From Gammaproteobacteria bacterium (GTDB lineage Bacteria > Pseudomonadota > Gammaproteobacteria > Xanthomonadales > Wenzhouxiangellaceae): 64,000 nucleotides of DNA. Location of the stretch: NCBI GenBank assembly GCA_018819105.1, contig JAHJQV010000033.1:1-64000 (forward strand). Direction: 5' to 3'. The translations under genes and the position numbers were made by a program. Shown here one piece after another: positions 45,254-56,146 of the stretch (positions are counted from its first letter, which is position 1; the number at the start of each line of letters is the position of its first letter). The notes beneath the pieces are model-generated. The model was not told where the DNA came from. It saw only the letters and a list, made by a program, of their open reading frames with translations, and ran no database searches.

Positions 45254-46036
45254 TCAGTCGCGGTTTTTGTCCACCACGCGACCGGGCTTGAACACGGTCT
45301 GGTGCTGCTGCGCACCTTCGCCGTGGGCATAGGCCCTGTTCCACAGTCCGCGCGTATCGGCGCGGTCATCGAGATTGGCTTTGGCCTGCGCCTGCTGATG
45401 CTGTTGCGCATTCTGCTTGCGTCGTTCCGCCCATAGACGAAACTGGCTGACCAGCTCCGGGTCGTCCTCGAATTCGGCGATTTCAACCACCGTTTCTTCA
45501 AGCAAACCAAGTGGATAGGGAAATATTCTCGCAATCGGCTCACCAGCCTCGAAACGCACGCTGTGGTGGCGTCGGGTGATGCGCCAGTTCATCGTGAACG
45601 GATATGGCAGCCAGTCGGTACGGATGAAGCCATCCAGTGGCACGATGCCGGTCTTGTCACAGTTGGCCGGTCCGCACACCACCAGCCCGTAGCCCGGTTC
45701 GGTGCGAAACAAAAACGGCAGTTCCCACGTCACCACGCCACTGCCAAAGTGCGTGCGCGGTCGCCAGCGGTGGCCGTCCTCCAGCCACACCTGGACGTCT
45801 TCCTGCGCCGTCATGCCACCCCAGCGAAATTCGCAGGTGACCGGGTTCAGGTATTCCCAGCCCATGGTGTTGGCGGCGGTCAGCGGAATGCAGCGATAAG
45901 CATACTGGCCGGCGGTGGCATCCATCCACTGCCGTGTCGGCCGTGCCGGACGCAGCAGCGCCGCGCTGTCTTCCGGGGCTCCGGGCAGGCGGTAAGCCTT
46001 GATGCTGTGCCCGCTTCGGGTGTTCGCTTCAGTCAT
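45254..46036 (-). CDS. DUF6065 family protein
   Basis: A 260-residue protein. [20 protein letters not shown] followed by [16 protein letters not shown], and later [16 protein letters not shown] and FPYPL, is the DUF6065 pattern as I recognise it; function is unknown. It has no signal peptide or membrane span. The ATG at 46036 lies inside the end of gyrA (8-base overlap, GATGACTGA), so it is translationally coupled to gyrA. It takes the place that serC often has downstream of gyrA. Its 3' end is 3 bases from the convergent DUF3240 stop. Confidence 0.7.
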   Translation of the reverse strand: MTEANTRSGHSIKAYRLPGAPEDSAALLRPARPTRQWMDATAGQYAYRCIPLTAANTMGWEYLNPVTCEFRWGGMTAQEDVQVWLEDGHRWRPRTHFGSGVVTWELPFLFRTEPGYGLVVCGPANCDKTGIVPLDGFIRTDWLPYPFTMNWRITRRHHSVRFEAGEPIARIFPYPLGLLEETVVEIAEFEDDPELVSQFRLWAERRKQNAQQHQQAQAKANLDDRADTRGLWNRAYAHGEGAQQHQTVFKPGRVVDKNRD

Positions 46037-48578
46037 CGTCCTCAACGGCCTGCACCTGCGCCAGACCGACCAGCTGCTCATTCTCGTCCAGACGGATGAC
46101 GCGCACACCCTGGGTGTTGCGACCCAGCACCGAGATTTCTGCCGCCGGTGTGCGCACCAGTGTGCCGCTGTTGCTGATCAGCATGACATCGTCGTCATCA
46201 CCGGCCAGAATGGCCCCGACCAGGTCGCCGTTGCGGGCGCTGGTCTGAATGGCGATCACGCCCTGTCCACCACGCCCGTGCAGCGGAAATTCGCTGATCG
46301 GTGTACGCTTGCCATAGCCGTTGGCAGTCGCCAGCATCACCGAGGCATCGACCTCGGCGGCAACGATCTGCATGGACATGACCTGCTGATCCGGCTGCAG
46401 TCGCATGCCGCGCACGCCACGTGCAGTGCGGCCCATGGAGCGCACGGCACGCTCGTTGAAGCGCACGCATTTGCCGGAGTTGGCGAACAACATGATGTCC
46501 ATGCTGCCACCGGTCAGCGCCACGTTGACCAGGCGATCATCGTCATCCAGCGAGATTGCCCAGATGCCGTTCGCGCGCGGGCGGGAATAATCCGACAGCG
46601 GGGTTTTCTTCACCGTGCCATTGGCGGTGGCGAATACCACAAACTGGTCGTCGGGAAAATCCCTGACCGGCAGCACGGCGTTGACCTGTTCGTCCTGATC
46701 AAGCGGCAGCAGATTGACAAAGGGCTTGCCGCGACTGGCGTGGCTGGCGTTGGGCAGCTCATACACCTTGATCCAGTAGACCTTGCCAGCGCTGGTAAAA
46801 CACAACAGCGTGTCATGCGTGTTGGTGACCCACAGCCGTTCGATAAAGTCCTCGTCTTTCATGCGCGTGGCAGAGCGGCCACGGCCACCACGATGCTGCG
46901 CCTGGTAACGATCCAGGCTCTGCATCTTGGCGTAGCCGGCATGCGACAGCGTGACCACGACATCCTCCTCCGCGATCATGTCCTCCATGCTCAGATTCAG
47001 ATGCTGATCAAGAATCACGGTGCGGCGATCATCGCCAAACTGATCCCGCACTTCGATCAGCTCATCCCTGATCACGCCGGTCATGACATCCGGTTCTGCC
47101 AGGACTTTCAACAGGTAACGGATGTTTTCAATAATTTCTTTATATTCATTGGTGAGCTTTTCCTGCTCCAGCCCGGTCAGCTTCTGCAGGCGCAGATCCA
47201 GAATCGCCTGCGCCTGAATGGCAGACAGCTGATAGCCGTCCTGGTGCAGACCGAACTCGGCCGTGAGCCCTTCCGGGCGTGAATCGCTGGCCCCCTCGCC
47301 GCCCAACAGTGCCGCCACCATGCCGGCATCCCAGCGTCGCTGCTGCAACTGCTCACGGGCTTCCGCCGGACTCGCCGCCGCCTTGATCAGGGCGATGATT
47401 TCATCCACATTGGCCAGCGCCACGGTGAGCCCTTCGAGGATGTGCGCACGATCACGCGCCTTGCGCAATTCATACAGGGTGCGACGGGTGACCACATCGC
47501 GGCGATGCTTGAGGAAAGCCTGAAGAATTTCCTTCAGGTTGAGCAGGCGCGGCCGGCCATCCACCAGCGCCACCATGTTGATGCCGAATACGGTTTGCAA
47601 CTGGGTCATGCTGTAGAGTTTGTTCAGCGTCACCTCCGGCACTTCACCGCGCTTGAGCTCGATCACCATGCGCATGCCGTCCTTGTCGGATTCGTCGCGC
47701 AGGCCGTCGCTGGCAATGCTTTCGATTTTCTTTTCCCGCACCAGATCAGCGATCTTGATCAGCAGATTGGCCTTGTTCACCTGATACGGCAATTCGGTAA
47801 CAATGATGCTCTGCCGACCGCTGTCGGTTTCCTCAATGTGCGAGGTGGCGCGCACATGGATGCGTCCACGGCCGGTCGCATACGCTTCACGAATACCACT
47901 CGCGCCATTGATGATGCCGGCGGTAGGGAAATCCGGTCCCGGCAGGTATTCCATCAGGCCGGGGATGTCCAGTGCAGGATCGGCCAGCAGGGCCAGCGTG
48001 GCGTTGATCACTTCGGTGAGGTTGTGCGGTGCCATGTTGGTGGCCATACCTACGGCAATGCCGGCCGAGCCGTTCACCAGCAGGTTGGGCACCCGCGTCG
48101 GCAGCACCACCGGCTCGGTTTCGGTTTCGTCGTAGTTCTCGATAAAATCGACGGTTTCCTTGTCGATGTCCTCCAACAGCTTGTGCGCCAGACGCGCCAT
48201 GCGTATTTCGGTGTAACGCATGGCTGCCGGCGAGTCGCCGTCGACCGAACCGAAGTTGCCTTGGCCGTCAATCAGCATGTAGCGCATGGAAAAATCCTGC
48301 GCCATACGCACGATGGTGTCGTACACCGCCGTGTCGCCATGCGGATGGTATTTACCGATCACATCACCGACCACACGGGCCGATTTCTTGTATGCCTTGT
48401 TCCAGTCGTTGCCCAACTCCTGCATGGCATACAGCACGCGGCGATGTACCGGCTTGAGACCGTCCCGGACATCCGGCAGCGCCCGCCCCACGATCACACT
48501 CATGGCGTAATCGAGGTAGGATTGCTTCATCTCGTCTTCGAGATTGACAGAAAGAATTTCGCGGGCGATTTCAGCCAT
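46029..48578 (-). CDS. gyrA: DNA gyrase subunit A
   Basis: An 849-residue type IIA topoisomerase subunit that cuts and rejoins DNA. The active-site tyrosine lies in [10 protein letters not shown]. The quinolone-determining region reads [17 protein letters not shown], with Thr in place of E. coli Ser83. The C-terminal beta-pinwheel contains the GyrA box QHRGGRG. The start ATG at 48578 matches the family N-terminus ([12 protein letters not shown]); ATG 48599 is an alternative. The mtnA gene is upstream in the same direction. Confidence 0.97.
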   Translation of the reverse strand: MAEIAREILSVNLEDEMKQSYLDYAMSVIVGRALPDVRDGLKPVHRRVLYAMQELGNDWNKAYKKSARVVGDVIGKYHPHGDTAVYDTIVRMAQDFSMRYMLIDGQGNFGSVDGDSPAAMRYTEIRMARLAHKLLEDIDKETVDFIENYDETETEPVVLPTRVPNLLVNGSAGIAVGMATNMAPHNLTEVINATLALLADPALDIPGLMEYLPGPDFPTAGIINGASGIREAYATGRGRIHVRATSHIEETDSGRQSIIVTELPYQVNKANLLIKIADLVREKKIESIASDGLRDESDKDGMRMVIELKRGEVPEVTLNKLYSMTQLQTVFGINMVALVDGRPRLLNLKEILQAFLKHRRDVVTRRTLYELRKARDRAHILEGLTVALANVDEIIALIKAAASPAEAREQLQQRRWDAGMVAALLGGEGASDSRPEGLTAEFGLHQDGYQLSAIQAQAILDLRLQKLTGLEQEKLTNEYKEIIENIRYLLKVLAEPDVMTGVIRDELIEVRDQFGDDRRTVILDQHLNLSMEDMIAEEDVVVTLSHAGYAKMQSLDRYQAQHRGGRGRSATRMKDEDFIERLWVTNTHDTLLCFTSAGKVYWIKVYELPNASHASRGKPFVNLLPLDQDEQVNAVLPVRDFPDDQFVVFATANGTVKKTPLSDYSRPRANGIWAISLDDDDRLVNVALTGGSMDIMLFANSGKCVRFNERAVRSMGRTARGVRGMRLQPDQQVMSMQIVAAEVDASVMLATANGYGKRTPISEFPLHGRGGQGVIAIQTSARNGDLVGAILAGDDDDVMLISNSGTLVRTPAAEISVLGRNTQGVRVIRLDENEQLVGLAQVQAVEDDD

Positions 48579-48661
48579 CTGTGAGCACCGTATTGGCATC
48601 CGCGACAGGCTCCTGAATGTTGTAATCAGGATGCCGCAGCGTCTGTGGTCATAAACGTGAA

Positions 48662-48670
48662 ATTATAGCA
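48662..48670 (-). promoter_or_regulatory. Extended -10 promoter of gyrA
   Basis: On the minus strand TGCTATAAT is a perfect extended -10 motif, with TGCCGT 17 bases upstream of TATAAT as a weak -35. It lies about 85 bases before the gyrA start. Confidence 0.5.
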
Positions 48671-48862
48671 CGAATCCTAACCTGACGGCAGCCCGAGCCA
48701 GACCTGAAAACGAGCTGCCCGGGTCAGATATTATCCCTGCAGATCAGAAACTTGGATCAACATTTGCCGTCGCCGACAACACCCGGATGCAGGCCGATCA
48801 GGCCTGCGGCCGAGACGCTGGTCAGCACCCGAAGGAGAGCCCACCGTCGGCCAACTGCCAGC

Positions 48863-49984
48863 TCATGCAGACTGCTGCTGCATTGCCAGCAATTTCTGGC
48901 GATCCGGTGCCGCGATGACACCACGCTCGGTGACCAGGTAATCCACCAGCGCAGCGGGGGTGACATCGAACACCGGATTCCATGCCATGCTGCCGGCACG
49001 CGCCACCCGCTGCCCCTGAAACGCCAGCACCTCGTCGCTGTCGCGCAGCTCAATCTCGATTTCGGCACCACTGGCGGTATTCACATCCACCGTCGACCAC
49101 GGCACCACAACCATGGTTTTGACGCCATGATGACGCGCCACCAGCATGGCCTGATAGGTGCCGATCTTGTTTGCCACATCGCCATTGGCGGCAACCCGGT
49201 CGGCACCGACAATCAGCCAGTCGACCTGCTTCGAGGCCATCAGCCAGGCAGCCGCAGCATCGATGATGACCTGGCACGGCACCCCAAGGCGATGCAATTC
49301 CCATTCAGTGAGCCGACTGCCCTGCAGCCAGGGCCGGGTCTCGTCGGCATACACCTGACGCAGTTTGCCCTGTGCATGCGCCTGCACTATCACCCCGATC
49401 GCTGTGCCCACCCCGGCGGTGGCCAGCGCACCGGTGTTGCAATGGGTCAATACCGTGCTGTCGGTGTCCAGCAGGGCGCTGCCCAGCTCGGCCAGACGCT
49501 GGTTGGCGGCGAGATCGTCCTGCTGGATCTGCACGGCACGCTGCGCCAGCGCGCTGAGCAGTGCCTCAACATCAACACCGGCCTGGATCTGATCGCCAAT
49601 GCCGGCGGCGTCCAGCACCTGCTGCATGCTGGCAATGGCCCAGCGCAGATTCACCGCCGTCGGACGCGCTTGCAGCAGGCGCTGGCAATCCGCCCGCCAG
49701 TGCACTGGCCAATCCTGGTCTGTGCCAGCCGCCCGCTTTCTGGTCGCCCGCTTTCTGGCTGCCAGCACGCAGGCATAGGCGGCGGTGATGCCAATCGCCG
49801 GTGCGCCGCGCACCACCAGCGACTGGATGGCGGCAATCGCCTGCTGTAGATCGGTGATGTCCAGCCACACTTCTGCGTGTGGCAAGCGCCGCTGATCCAG
49901 CAGTTGCAGGTGCGTGCCGCACCAGCGCACTGCTGTAAAAACATCCAGCGTTGGTGTGGTATGAGCATTGCTGCCTGCTTGCAT
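48863..49984 (-). CDS. mtnA: S-methyl-5-thioribose-1-phosphate isomerase
   Basis: A 373-residue enzyme of the methionine salvage pathway converting methylthioribose 1-phosphate to methylthioribulose 1-phosphate. SLVVRGAPAIGITAAYA, the catalytic cysteine in THCNTGALAT and the aspartate in GADRVAANGDVANKIGT are all present. A duplicated 15-base stretch (49731-49760) doubles a short ARKRATRKRA-type segment near residue 80. It lies upstream of gyrA, as in Pseudomonas. Confidence 0.94.
   Translation of the reverse strand: MQAGSNAHTTPTLDVFTAVRWCGTHLQLLDQRRLPHAEVWLDITDLQQAIAAIQSLVVRGAPAIGITAAYACVLAARKRATRKRAAGTDQDWPVHWRADCQRLLQARPTAVNLRWAIASMQQVLDAAGIGDQIQAGVDVEALLSALAQRAVQIQQDDLAANQRLAELGSALLDTDSTVLTHCNTGALATAGVGTAIGVIVQAHAQGKLRQVYADETRPWLQGSRLTEWELHRLGVPCQVIIDAAAAWLMASKQVDWLIVGADRVAANGDVANKIGTYQAMLVARHHGVKTMVVVPWSTVDVNTASGAEIEIELRDSDEVLAFQGQRVARAGSMAWNPVFDVTPAALVDYLVTERGVIAAPDRQKLLAMQQQSA
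49731..49760. repeat. Two tandem 15-bp repeats inside mtnA
   Basis: GCCCGCTTTCTGGTC is followed directly by GCCCGCTTTCTGGCT, an in-frame duplication that adds five residues without breaking the gene. Confidence 0.8.
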
Positions 49985-50197
49985 CGGGTTTCTCTTGATA
50001 TCTCTACTAGGGGATCTGCTATATGACAGCCAGGGCAGTCATTCTATCAATGTCAGTGCAGCGGATTGTTCGTCAGCCGCAGCAATGCTGGCGATCCGTG
50101 TTGATGTCCACTAAAATGATTCGCCGGCATGAGCCGTGGCAGGAACCTCTGCCAGGCTCTGCACTCCATGACCCATAACCACGTACAGATTTTCGCT

Positions 50198-50881
50198 ATG
50201 AACCACATCATCACGCTCATCCGGTCGCGCCAGGCGCGTCCTCTTCTGCTTGCTGCAATTTTACTGGCAACGTTTGGCAACAGCCCGGCCCAGACCCAGA
50301 CCCAGACACAGACCGGCAATGAGGCCGCAGCAGCTGCGGCCAGCACGCTGCCCGAGGTCACCGCCACCAGACCGCAAGTCATCATACACACCAGCATGGG
50401 CGACATCCGCCTGCAGCTGTTCGCCGATCGCGCCCCGGCCACGGTGCGCAATTTCCTGCAGTATGCGCGCGACGATTTTTACAGCGGCACCATTTTTCAT
50501 CGAGTCATCAGCGGCTTCATGATCCAGGGCGGCGGCTTCACCGTCGATCTCGAACGCAAGCGCACCAATGAGCCGATCCTCAACGAAGCCGACAACGGTC
50601 TGAAGAACACCCGCGGGACCGTGGCCATGGCGCGCACCAACAACCCGAATTCTGCCACCAGTCAGTTTTTCATCAATCATGTGACCAATCGGGCACTGGA
50701 TCACCGCAACAAGAATTCTGCCGCCGACTGGGGTTATACAGTCTTTGGCGAAGTGATCCAGGGCATGGAGGTGGTGGATGCCATTGCCATGGTCGACACC
50801 GCACCGCAACCACCGCTGCCCCGCGACGTGCCGGTGGAGCCGGTGGTGATCAACAGCGTGGAAGTCATCACCGCAGACTGA
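50198..50881 (+). CDS. Peptidylprolyl isomerase, cyclophilin type, exported
   Basis: A 227-residue cyclophilin. A signal peptide covers residues 1-32 (PLLLAAILLATFGNSPAQ), followed by a (QT)4 and alanine-rich linker. The catalytic domain has VIIHTSMGDIRLQLFADRAP, FHRVISGFMIQGGGF and SATSQFFINH, as in E. coli PpiA/PpiB. The ATG at 50198 is chosen because the signal peptide begins there. It acts on proline bonds of proteins in the periplasm. It is followed 9 bases later by lpxH. Confidence 0.9.
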   Translation: MNHIITLIRSRQARPLLLAAILLATFGNSPAQTQTQTQTGNEAAAAAASTLPEVTATRPQVIIHTSMGDIRLQLFADRAPATVRNFLQYARDDFYSGTIFHRVISGFMIQGGGFTVDLERKRTNEPILNEADNGLKNTRGTVAMARTNNPNSATSQFFINHVTNRALDHRNKNSAADWGYTVFGEVIQGMEVVDAIAMVDTAPQPPLPRDVPVEPVVINSVEVITAD

Positions 50882-50890
50882 GCACAGCCG

Positions 50891-51646
50891 TTGAGCGGTC
50901 ACGCCAGCACGCTGCGCCGTGCCGACAATGCCCTGCTGTTGTCGGATGTGCACCTGAGTGCGGCGCGACCTGACATCAGCGAGCGTTTTCTGCACTGTCT
51001 GCACCAGCAGCTGCGGGGCGTCGATCAGCTGTTCATCCTTGGCGATCTGTTCGAGTTGTGGATCGGCGACGACGCGGCCGATGCGCTGGCTGATGAGCTC
51101 GGCAGCAGCCTGGCTGCGATCGCTGCCACCGGGGTGCAGATCCACTTTATGCACGGCAATCGTGATTTTCTGCTGGGCACACAGTATGCCGCTAAGGCCG
51201 GCATGCAACTGCTGCCTGATCCCAGCATCGTGGTATCCGGTCAGCGGCGGATACTGCTGGCGCATGGTGATGCGTGGTGTACCGACGACCTGCCCTATCA
51301 GGCACTGCGCAGACAGGTGCGAGATCCTGCCTGGCAGCGTGAGTTCCTGGCGCTGTCACCAGCGCAGCGGCTGGCCATGGCACAGCAGGCGCGTGATGCC
51401 AGTCGCAACCACACCAGCCAGGCCAGTGAGGACATCATGGATGTGAACCCGGATCAGGTGGTGCACGCGTTTGCGCAGCATCAGGTCGATTGCATCATTC
51501 ATGGCCACACCCACCGACCGGCCGATCATCGGCATGCGGAAGGGCTGCGCCACGTACTGGGTGACTGGTATCAGCACAGCAGCTGGTTGCGCTTGCGCGC
51601 TGGCGAGTTAAGCCGGCACGGCAGGGTACTGACAAGCGCCGGATAA
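50891..51646 (+). CDS. lpxH: UDP-2,3-diacylglucosamine diphosphatase
   Basis: A 251-residue metallophosphoesterase of lipid A synthesis that cleaves UDP-2,3-diacylglucosamine to lipid X. The metal ligands are in SDVHL, LGDLFELWIGDD, HGNRDF, LAHGDAWC and HGHTHRP, all as in LpxH. The start is TTG at 50891; the DxH motif is so close to the N-terminus that no later start is possible. It is cotranscribed with the cyclophilin gene. Confidence 0.93.
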   Translation: MSGHASTLRRADNALLLSDVHLSAARPDISERFLHCLHQQLRGVDQLFILGDLFELWIGDDAADALADELGSSLAAIAATGVQIHFMHGNRDFLLGTQYAAKAGMQLLPDPSIVVSGQRRILLAHGDAWCTDDLPYQALRRQVRDPAWQREFLALSPAQRLAMAQQARDASRNHTSQASEDIMDVNPDQVVHAFAQHQVDCIIHGHTHRPADHRHAEGLRHVLGDWYQHSSWLRLRAGELSRHGRVLTSAG

Positions 51647-51663
51647 GCTGCCCTGATCAGCGC

Positions 51664-53070
51664 TCAGCCGGCGGCGGCGGTTTCCCTGATCACCAGCGCC
51701 AGTTGCTCGGCCAGCTCACCGGCACGATCCTGGCGATCATGCTCGACCATGACCCGGATCACCGGCTCGGTCCCGGAAGGCCGCAATACCAGTCGTCCAT
51801 GGCCATCGAGTTCGGCGGTGATGGCGGTGACCGCATCAATAATTGGGCGCGCGGCACTGAGCACATCCCAGCGCTGCAGTGACAATGGCACGTTGATCAG
51901 CACCTGCGGCATCAGTTGCAGTCCGTTCAACGCATCGGCCAGACATCGCTCGCTGTCGGCCAGTGCTGCCAGCACCTGCAGTGCGGCAATGATGCCATCG
52001 CCAAACGGTGTCTTGTCCAGACACAGGATGTGTCCGGCGGTTTCTCCGCCAAGCTGCCAGCCCAGCGCCTCCAGGCGTTGCTGCACGTAGCGGTCGCCGA
52101 CGCGTTCGCGCACGAATGCGACGCGGCGCTGCTTGAGCACCCTGGCCAGCGCCTCATTGCTCATCAGGGTACCCACCACACCGCGCTGTTCGTCCAGCAT
52201 GCCGCGCTGCTGATAATGACAGGCAAGCACGTAGAGCATGCCGTCGCCGTCCACCAGTCGCCCCAGATGATCGACCATCTGCACCCGATCGGCATCGCCG
52301 TCAAAAGCGATGCCCAGATCGGCCGAGTGCTGCAATACTGCCTGCTGCAGGCTGCTGATGGCGGTGGAGCCACAGTCACGATTGATGTTGCTGCCATCCG
52401 GACGATTGTGAATCGCAATCACGTTTGCGCCGAGTTCGCGGAACACCGCCGGGGCCGCCTGATACGCCGCACCGTTGGCACAATCGACCACCATGGTGAT
52501 GCCATCCAGGCTGCGACCGCCGGGAAACGTGGACTTGCAGAATTCCACATAGCGTCCCACCGCATCGTCGATGCGACGGGCCTTGCCGATGGCATCGTCG
52601 GCCGACATGGGCAGATAATCCTGCGCCTGCAGCTGCATCAGCATGGTGCTGATGGCCTGCTGTTGCGCATCGCTGAGTTTTTCACCACGCCGGCCGAACA
52701 GCTTGATGCCATTGTCGTGATAGGGATTGTGCGAGGCGGAGATGACCAGTCCGGCGCAGGCGTTCAGTGTGCGCGTCAGATAGGCAGTGGCCGGGGTTGG
52801 CAGGGGACCGAGCATGGCGATGTCGGCACCGGCAGCGGCGAGGCCGGCTTCCAGCGCCGACTCGAACATGTAGCCGGAGCGTCGCGTGTCCTTGCCGATG
52901 ACCACTTCCGGGTGCTGGGCGTCGCGCATCACCTTGCCCACCGCATAACCCAGTCGCAGCACAAAATCAGGGGTGATCGGCGGTGTGCCTACACGGCCGC
53001 GGATGCCGTCGGTGCCGAAAAAGGCAATGTCCTGATGGTCGCTGGCTGTGGATGGGCTGTTTGCTGTCAT
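51664..53070 (-). CDS. glmM: Phosphoglucosamine mutase
   Basis: A 468-residue enzyme converting glucosamine 6-phosphate to glucosamine 1-phosphate for cell-wall and lipid A precursors. FFGTDGIRGRVG opens the protein, the phosphoserine is in GLVISASHNPYHDNG, the metal loop is FDGDADRVQ, and RPSGTEPVIRVM ends it. ATG at 53070 is the conserved start; the frame opens further upstream. Last gene of rlmE-ftsH-folP-glmM, the order seen in E. coli. Confidence 0.96.
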   Translation of the reverse strand: MTANSPSTASDHQDIAFFGTDGIRGRVGTPPITPDFVLRLGYAVGKVMRDAQHPEVVIGKDTRRSGYMFESALEAGLAAAGADIAMLGPLPTPATAYLTRTLNACAGLVISASHNPYHDNGIKLFGRRGEKLSDAQQQAISTMLMQLQAQDYLPMSADDAIGKARRIDDAVGRYVEFCKSTFPGGRSLDGITMVVDCANGAAYQAAPAVFRELGANVIAIHNRPDGSNINRDCGSTAISSLQQAVLQHSADLGIAFDGDADRVQMVDHLGRLVDGDGMLYVLACHYQQRGMLDEQRGVVGTLMSNEALARVLKQRRVAFVRERVGDRYVQQRLEALGWQLGGETAGHILCLDKTPFGDGIIAALQVLAALADSERCLADALNGLQLMPQVLINVPLSLQRWDVLSAARPIIDAVTAITAELDGHGRLVLRPSGTEPVIRVMVEHDRQDRAGELAEQLALVIRETAAAG

Positions 53071-53147
53071 GGTGTGTCTGTGGTCTGCTGCTGTGGCTCT
53101 GTGCCGCCTGGCACAGCCGTCCGGGAGCGATCGGCAGACGCCCACAC

Positions 53148-54062
53148 TCAGTGAGCGTTGTCGTGATCGCGGTCAGGCTGACGCAGCGCCGTGAGCACTG
53201 CCAGCGCGTCGCGCATGGGCGTCACATCATGCGTTCTGATGATGCTGGCACCATGCATCACCGCCACGCTCGCCGCCACCGTGCCCGCCACAATGCGCTG
53301 CGGCGGTGCAATGGCTGCGCTGGCGCTGCTGGCGGATGTCCCGCTGTAGGCTGCGAGCAGGCCGGCCAGCATGGATTTGCGCGAGATGCCCACCAGCATC
53401 GGCAGCTCACCCGACTGGCGGCGTGCCAGTTCATGCTGCAGCTGCGGCAGCTGTGCAAGTAGCCGGGTATTATGCGCCAAAGTCTTGCCGAATCCAAATC
53501 CGGGATCCACCACCAGACGTTTGCGGGCCACGCCCTGCTGCATGCAGGCCTGCACCCGTGCGGCCAGGAATTCCGCGACTTCATTGATCACATCGCTGTA
53601 GACAGGTGCCTGTTGCATGCTGCGCGGCTGACCCTGCATGTGCATCAGGCAGATGCCGCAGCCGCTGTCAGCGGCGGTCTGCAGCATGCCGGTTTCGCGC
53701 AGGGCGCGCACATCATTGATGATGTCGATGTGCTCCCGGGCAGCAGCCAGCACAACAGCTTTGCTCGTGTCCAGGCTGATGAATGCAGCGGGGAAAGCAC
53801 TGCGCAAGGCTGCCAGCACCGGCAGCACGCGATCGATTTCCTCCTCTGCGCTGACCTCGGCTGCGCCGGGCCGGGTTGACTCGCCGCCGACATCGATGAT
53901 GTGCGCACCCTGCTCCAGCATCGTCCCGGCATGGTCAACCGCCTGCTGCAACTGCAGCCAGCGGCCGCCGTCGGAAAAGGAGTCGGGGGTAACATTGAGC
54001 ACCCCCATGATGCGCGGCTGGCTCAGATCGAGCCAGCGCTCACGACATTGCCAGCGGCTCAC
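53148..54062 (-). CDS. folP: Dihydropteroate synthase
   Basis: A 304-residue folate enzyme condensing pterin pyrophosphate with p-aminobenzoate, the target of sulfonamides. RIMGVLNVTPDSFSDGG, DVGGESTRPGA, INDVRAL and LVDPGFGFGKT are the standard DHPS blocks. Starts are uncertain: GTG at 54062 gives the family N-terminus; ATG at 54185 would run into ftsH. It follows ftsH. Confidence 0.93.
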   Translation of the reverse strand: MSRWQCRERWLDLSQPRIMGVLNVTPDSFSDGGRWLQLQQAVDHAGTMLEQGAHIIDVGGESTRPGAAEVSAEEEIDRVLPVLAALRSAFPAAFISLDTSKAVVLAAAREHIDIINDVRALRETGMLQTAADSGCGICLMHMQGQPRSMQQAPVYSDVINEVAEFLAARVQACMQQGVARKRLVVDPGFGFGKTLAHNTRLLAQLPQLQHELARRQSGELPMLVGISRKSMLAGLLAAYSGTSASSASAAIAPPQRIVAGTVAASVAVMHGASIIRTHDVTPMRDALAVLTALRQPDRDHDNAH

Positions 54063-54117
54063 CAGCCAGCCACCATGGCCATCCTGTGCACGGCTTGCTT
54101 CGCAGCGCGTAGCGGGC

Positions 54118-56052
54118 TCAGGTGGCTTGCGGGCTCTCGTCCAGTCCGCTGACCTTGCCGGTGGATGACTTCTTGCCGCCGCCACGCTTTCCAGGTGGCT
54201 CTGCCGGCGGCTGATCGTTCCAGTCTGCCGGCGGATCCACCGGCTCTCTGGCCATCAGCTGGGCGATCTGCTTGCTGTCGATGGTTTCATACTTCAGCAA
54301 TGCCTCGGTCATGCTGTGCAGGATGTCCATGTTGTCTTCGAGAATTTTCTTCGCCCGCGCATAGGATTCATCAATCAGACGCCGCACTTCCTTGTCGATC
54401 TGTCGCGCGGTCTCATCCGACACACTCTTGTGCTGGGTCACCGAACGACCGAGAAACACCTCGTCCTCGTCCTCACTGTAGGACAGCGGCCCCATGGAAT
54501 CAGACAGCCCCCATTTGGTCACCATGTTGCGGGCGATCTTGGTGGCCCGTTCGATGTCGTTGCTGGCACCGGTGGTGACCTGGTCGCTGCCAAAAATCAG
54601 TTCTTCGGCGATGCGCCCCCCGAACAGACTGCACAGCTGGCTCTGCAGATGCCGCTTGCTGTGACTGTACTTGTCTTCTTCCGGCAGGAACATGGTCACG
54701 CCCAGCGCACGGCCACGCGGAATGATGCTGACCTTGTACACCGGATCGTGTTCCGGCATCAGCCGGCCGACGATGGCATGGCCTGATTCGTGGTAGGCGG
54801 TGAGCTTTTTCTCCTTCTCGGACATCACCATGGAGCGCCGCTCGGCACCCATCATGATCTTGTCCTTGGCGCGTTCAAAATGCTCCATGGTCACCTTGCG
54901 ACGGTTGCCGCGGGCGGCAAATAGCGCTGCCTCATTGACCAGATTGGCCAGATCGGCACCGGAAAATCCAGGCGTTCCACGGGCAATATCACGCGGCTTG
55001 ACATCGTCATCCAGCGGCACCTTGCGCATGTGCACCTTGAGGATCTGTTCACGACCGCGCAGATCCGGCAGCGGGACCACCACCTGGCGGTCAAAACGCC
55101 CCGGTCGCAGCAGCGCCGGATCAAGCACGTCCGGACGGTTGGTGGCCGCGATCACGATCACACCCTCTCCGCCTTCAAAGCCATCCATTTCCACCAGCAG
55201 CTGATTCAATGTCTGCTCGCGTTCATCGTGACCACCACCAAGACCGGCACCACGATGGCGACCGACGGCATCGATTTCGTCGATGAAAATGATGCATGGA
55301 GCATGCTTTTTCGCCTGCTCGAACATGTCGCGCACGCGCGATGCACCGACGCCGACGAACATTTCCACGAAGTCAGAACCGGAGATGGAGAAAAACGGCA
55401 CCTTGGCCTCGCCGGCGATGGCCTTGGCCAGCAGCGTCTTACCGGTACCGGGCGGGCCCACCATGAGCAGACCGCGCGGAATGTGCCCACCCAGATTGGT
55501 GAACTTGCCCGGTTCACGCAGAAACTCGACCAGTTCCTGCACCTCGTCCTTGGCCTCTTCGGCACCGGCCACGTCGGCGAAGGTCACGTTGACCTGGTCC
55601 TCGCCCTGCATCAGCTTGGCCCGGCTTTTGCCGAAGGACATCGCCCCACGACCGCCACCACCTTGCATCTGGCGCATGAAATACACCCACAGGCCAATCA
55701 GCAGCAGCACCGGGAAAGCACCGAGGAACAATTCCAGCAGCACCGAACGGCTTTCCGGCTCGGAGCCGTGGATTTCCACGTCATGATCCAGCAGATCCTT
55801 GATCAGGCCGTCGTCCTGCACGCCGAACGTCAGAAACGGCGTGCCGTCCTGCAGCGTGCCGGTGATTTTCTTGCCGGTGTTGGTTTCCTGAATGTCCACA
55901 TCCTGCACCCGGCCGCTCTTGACCTGCTCCAGAAATGCGGAATAACTCAGCTCCTGCTGTTGTCTGGTGTCCTGAGTGTAGTGCTGAAACACTGACATCA
56001 GTACCACCGCGATAAATACCCACAGGATGAGATTCTTGACCATGTCGTTCAA
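54118..56052 (-). CDS. ftsH: ATP-dependent zinc metalloprotease FtsH
   Basis: A 644-residue membrane AAA+ protease that degrades membrane proteins and regulators such as LpxC. Two N-terminal spans flank a periplasmic domain. Walker A is GPPGTGKT, the second region of homology is present, and the zinc site is HESGH. I start at TTG 56052, seven bases after GAGGA; the ATG at 56043 (MVKNLILW) has no well-spaced site. Both starts may be used. Confidence 0.96.
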   Translation of the reverse strand: MNDMVKNLILWVFIAVVLMSVFQHYTQDTRQQQELSYSAFLEQVKSGRVQDVDIQETNTGKKITGTLQDGTPFLTFGVQDDGLIKDLLDHDVEIHGSEPESRSVLLELFLGAFPVLLLIGLWVYFMRQMQGGGGRGAMSFGKSRAKLMQGEDQVNVTFADVAGAEEAKDEVQELVEFLREPGKFTNLGGHIPRGLLMVGPPGTGKTLLAKAIAGEAKVPFFSISGSDFVEMFVGVGASRVRDMFEQAKKHAPCIIFIDEIDAVGRHRGAGLGGGHDEREQTLNQLLVEMDGFEGGEGVIVIAATNRPDVLDPALLRPGRFDRQVVVPLPDLRGREQILKVHMRKVPLDDDVKPRDIARGTPGFSGADLANLVNEAALFAARGNRRKVTMEHFERAKDKIMMGAERRSMVMSEKEKKLTAYHESGHAIVGRLMPEHDPVYKVSIIPRGRALGVTMFLPEEDKYSHSKRHLQSQLCSLFGGRIAEELIFGSDQVTTGASNDIERATKIARNMVTKWGLSDSMGPLSYSEDEDEVFLGRSVTQHKSVSDETARQIDKEVRRLIDESYARAKKILEDNMDILHSMTEALLKYETIDSKQIAQLMAREPVDPPADWNDQPPAEPPGKRGGGKKSSTGKVSGLDESPQAT

Positions 56053-56146
56053 AACGTATTCCTCATTTCGTCGTTGTCAGTCAGGCTGATCATGCAGCCG
56101 CAGCCCTGGCCGTGGCCAGGCAGCAGGCAGGTAAATCTGTCGTCGT

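Noticed and set aside
48791-48809. GCAGGCC/GGCCTGC hairpin between mtnA and gyrA
   Set aside because: Perfect stem but no T-run on either side, so it is not called as a terminator.
50296-50319. CAGACC/CAGACA repeat as a regulatory satellite
   Set aside because: It lies within the coding region of the cyclophilin and simply encodes a short Gln-Thr linker after the signal peptide.
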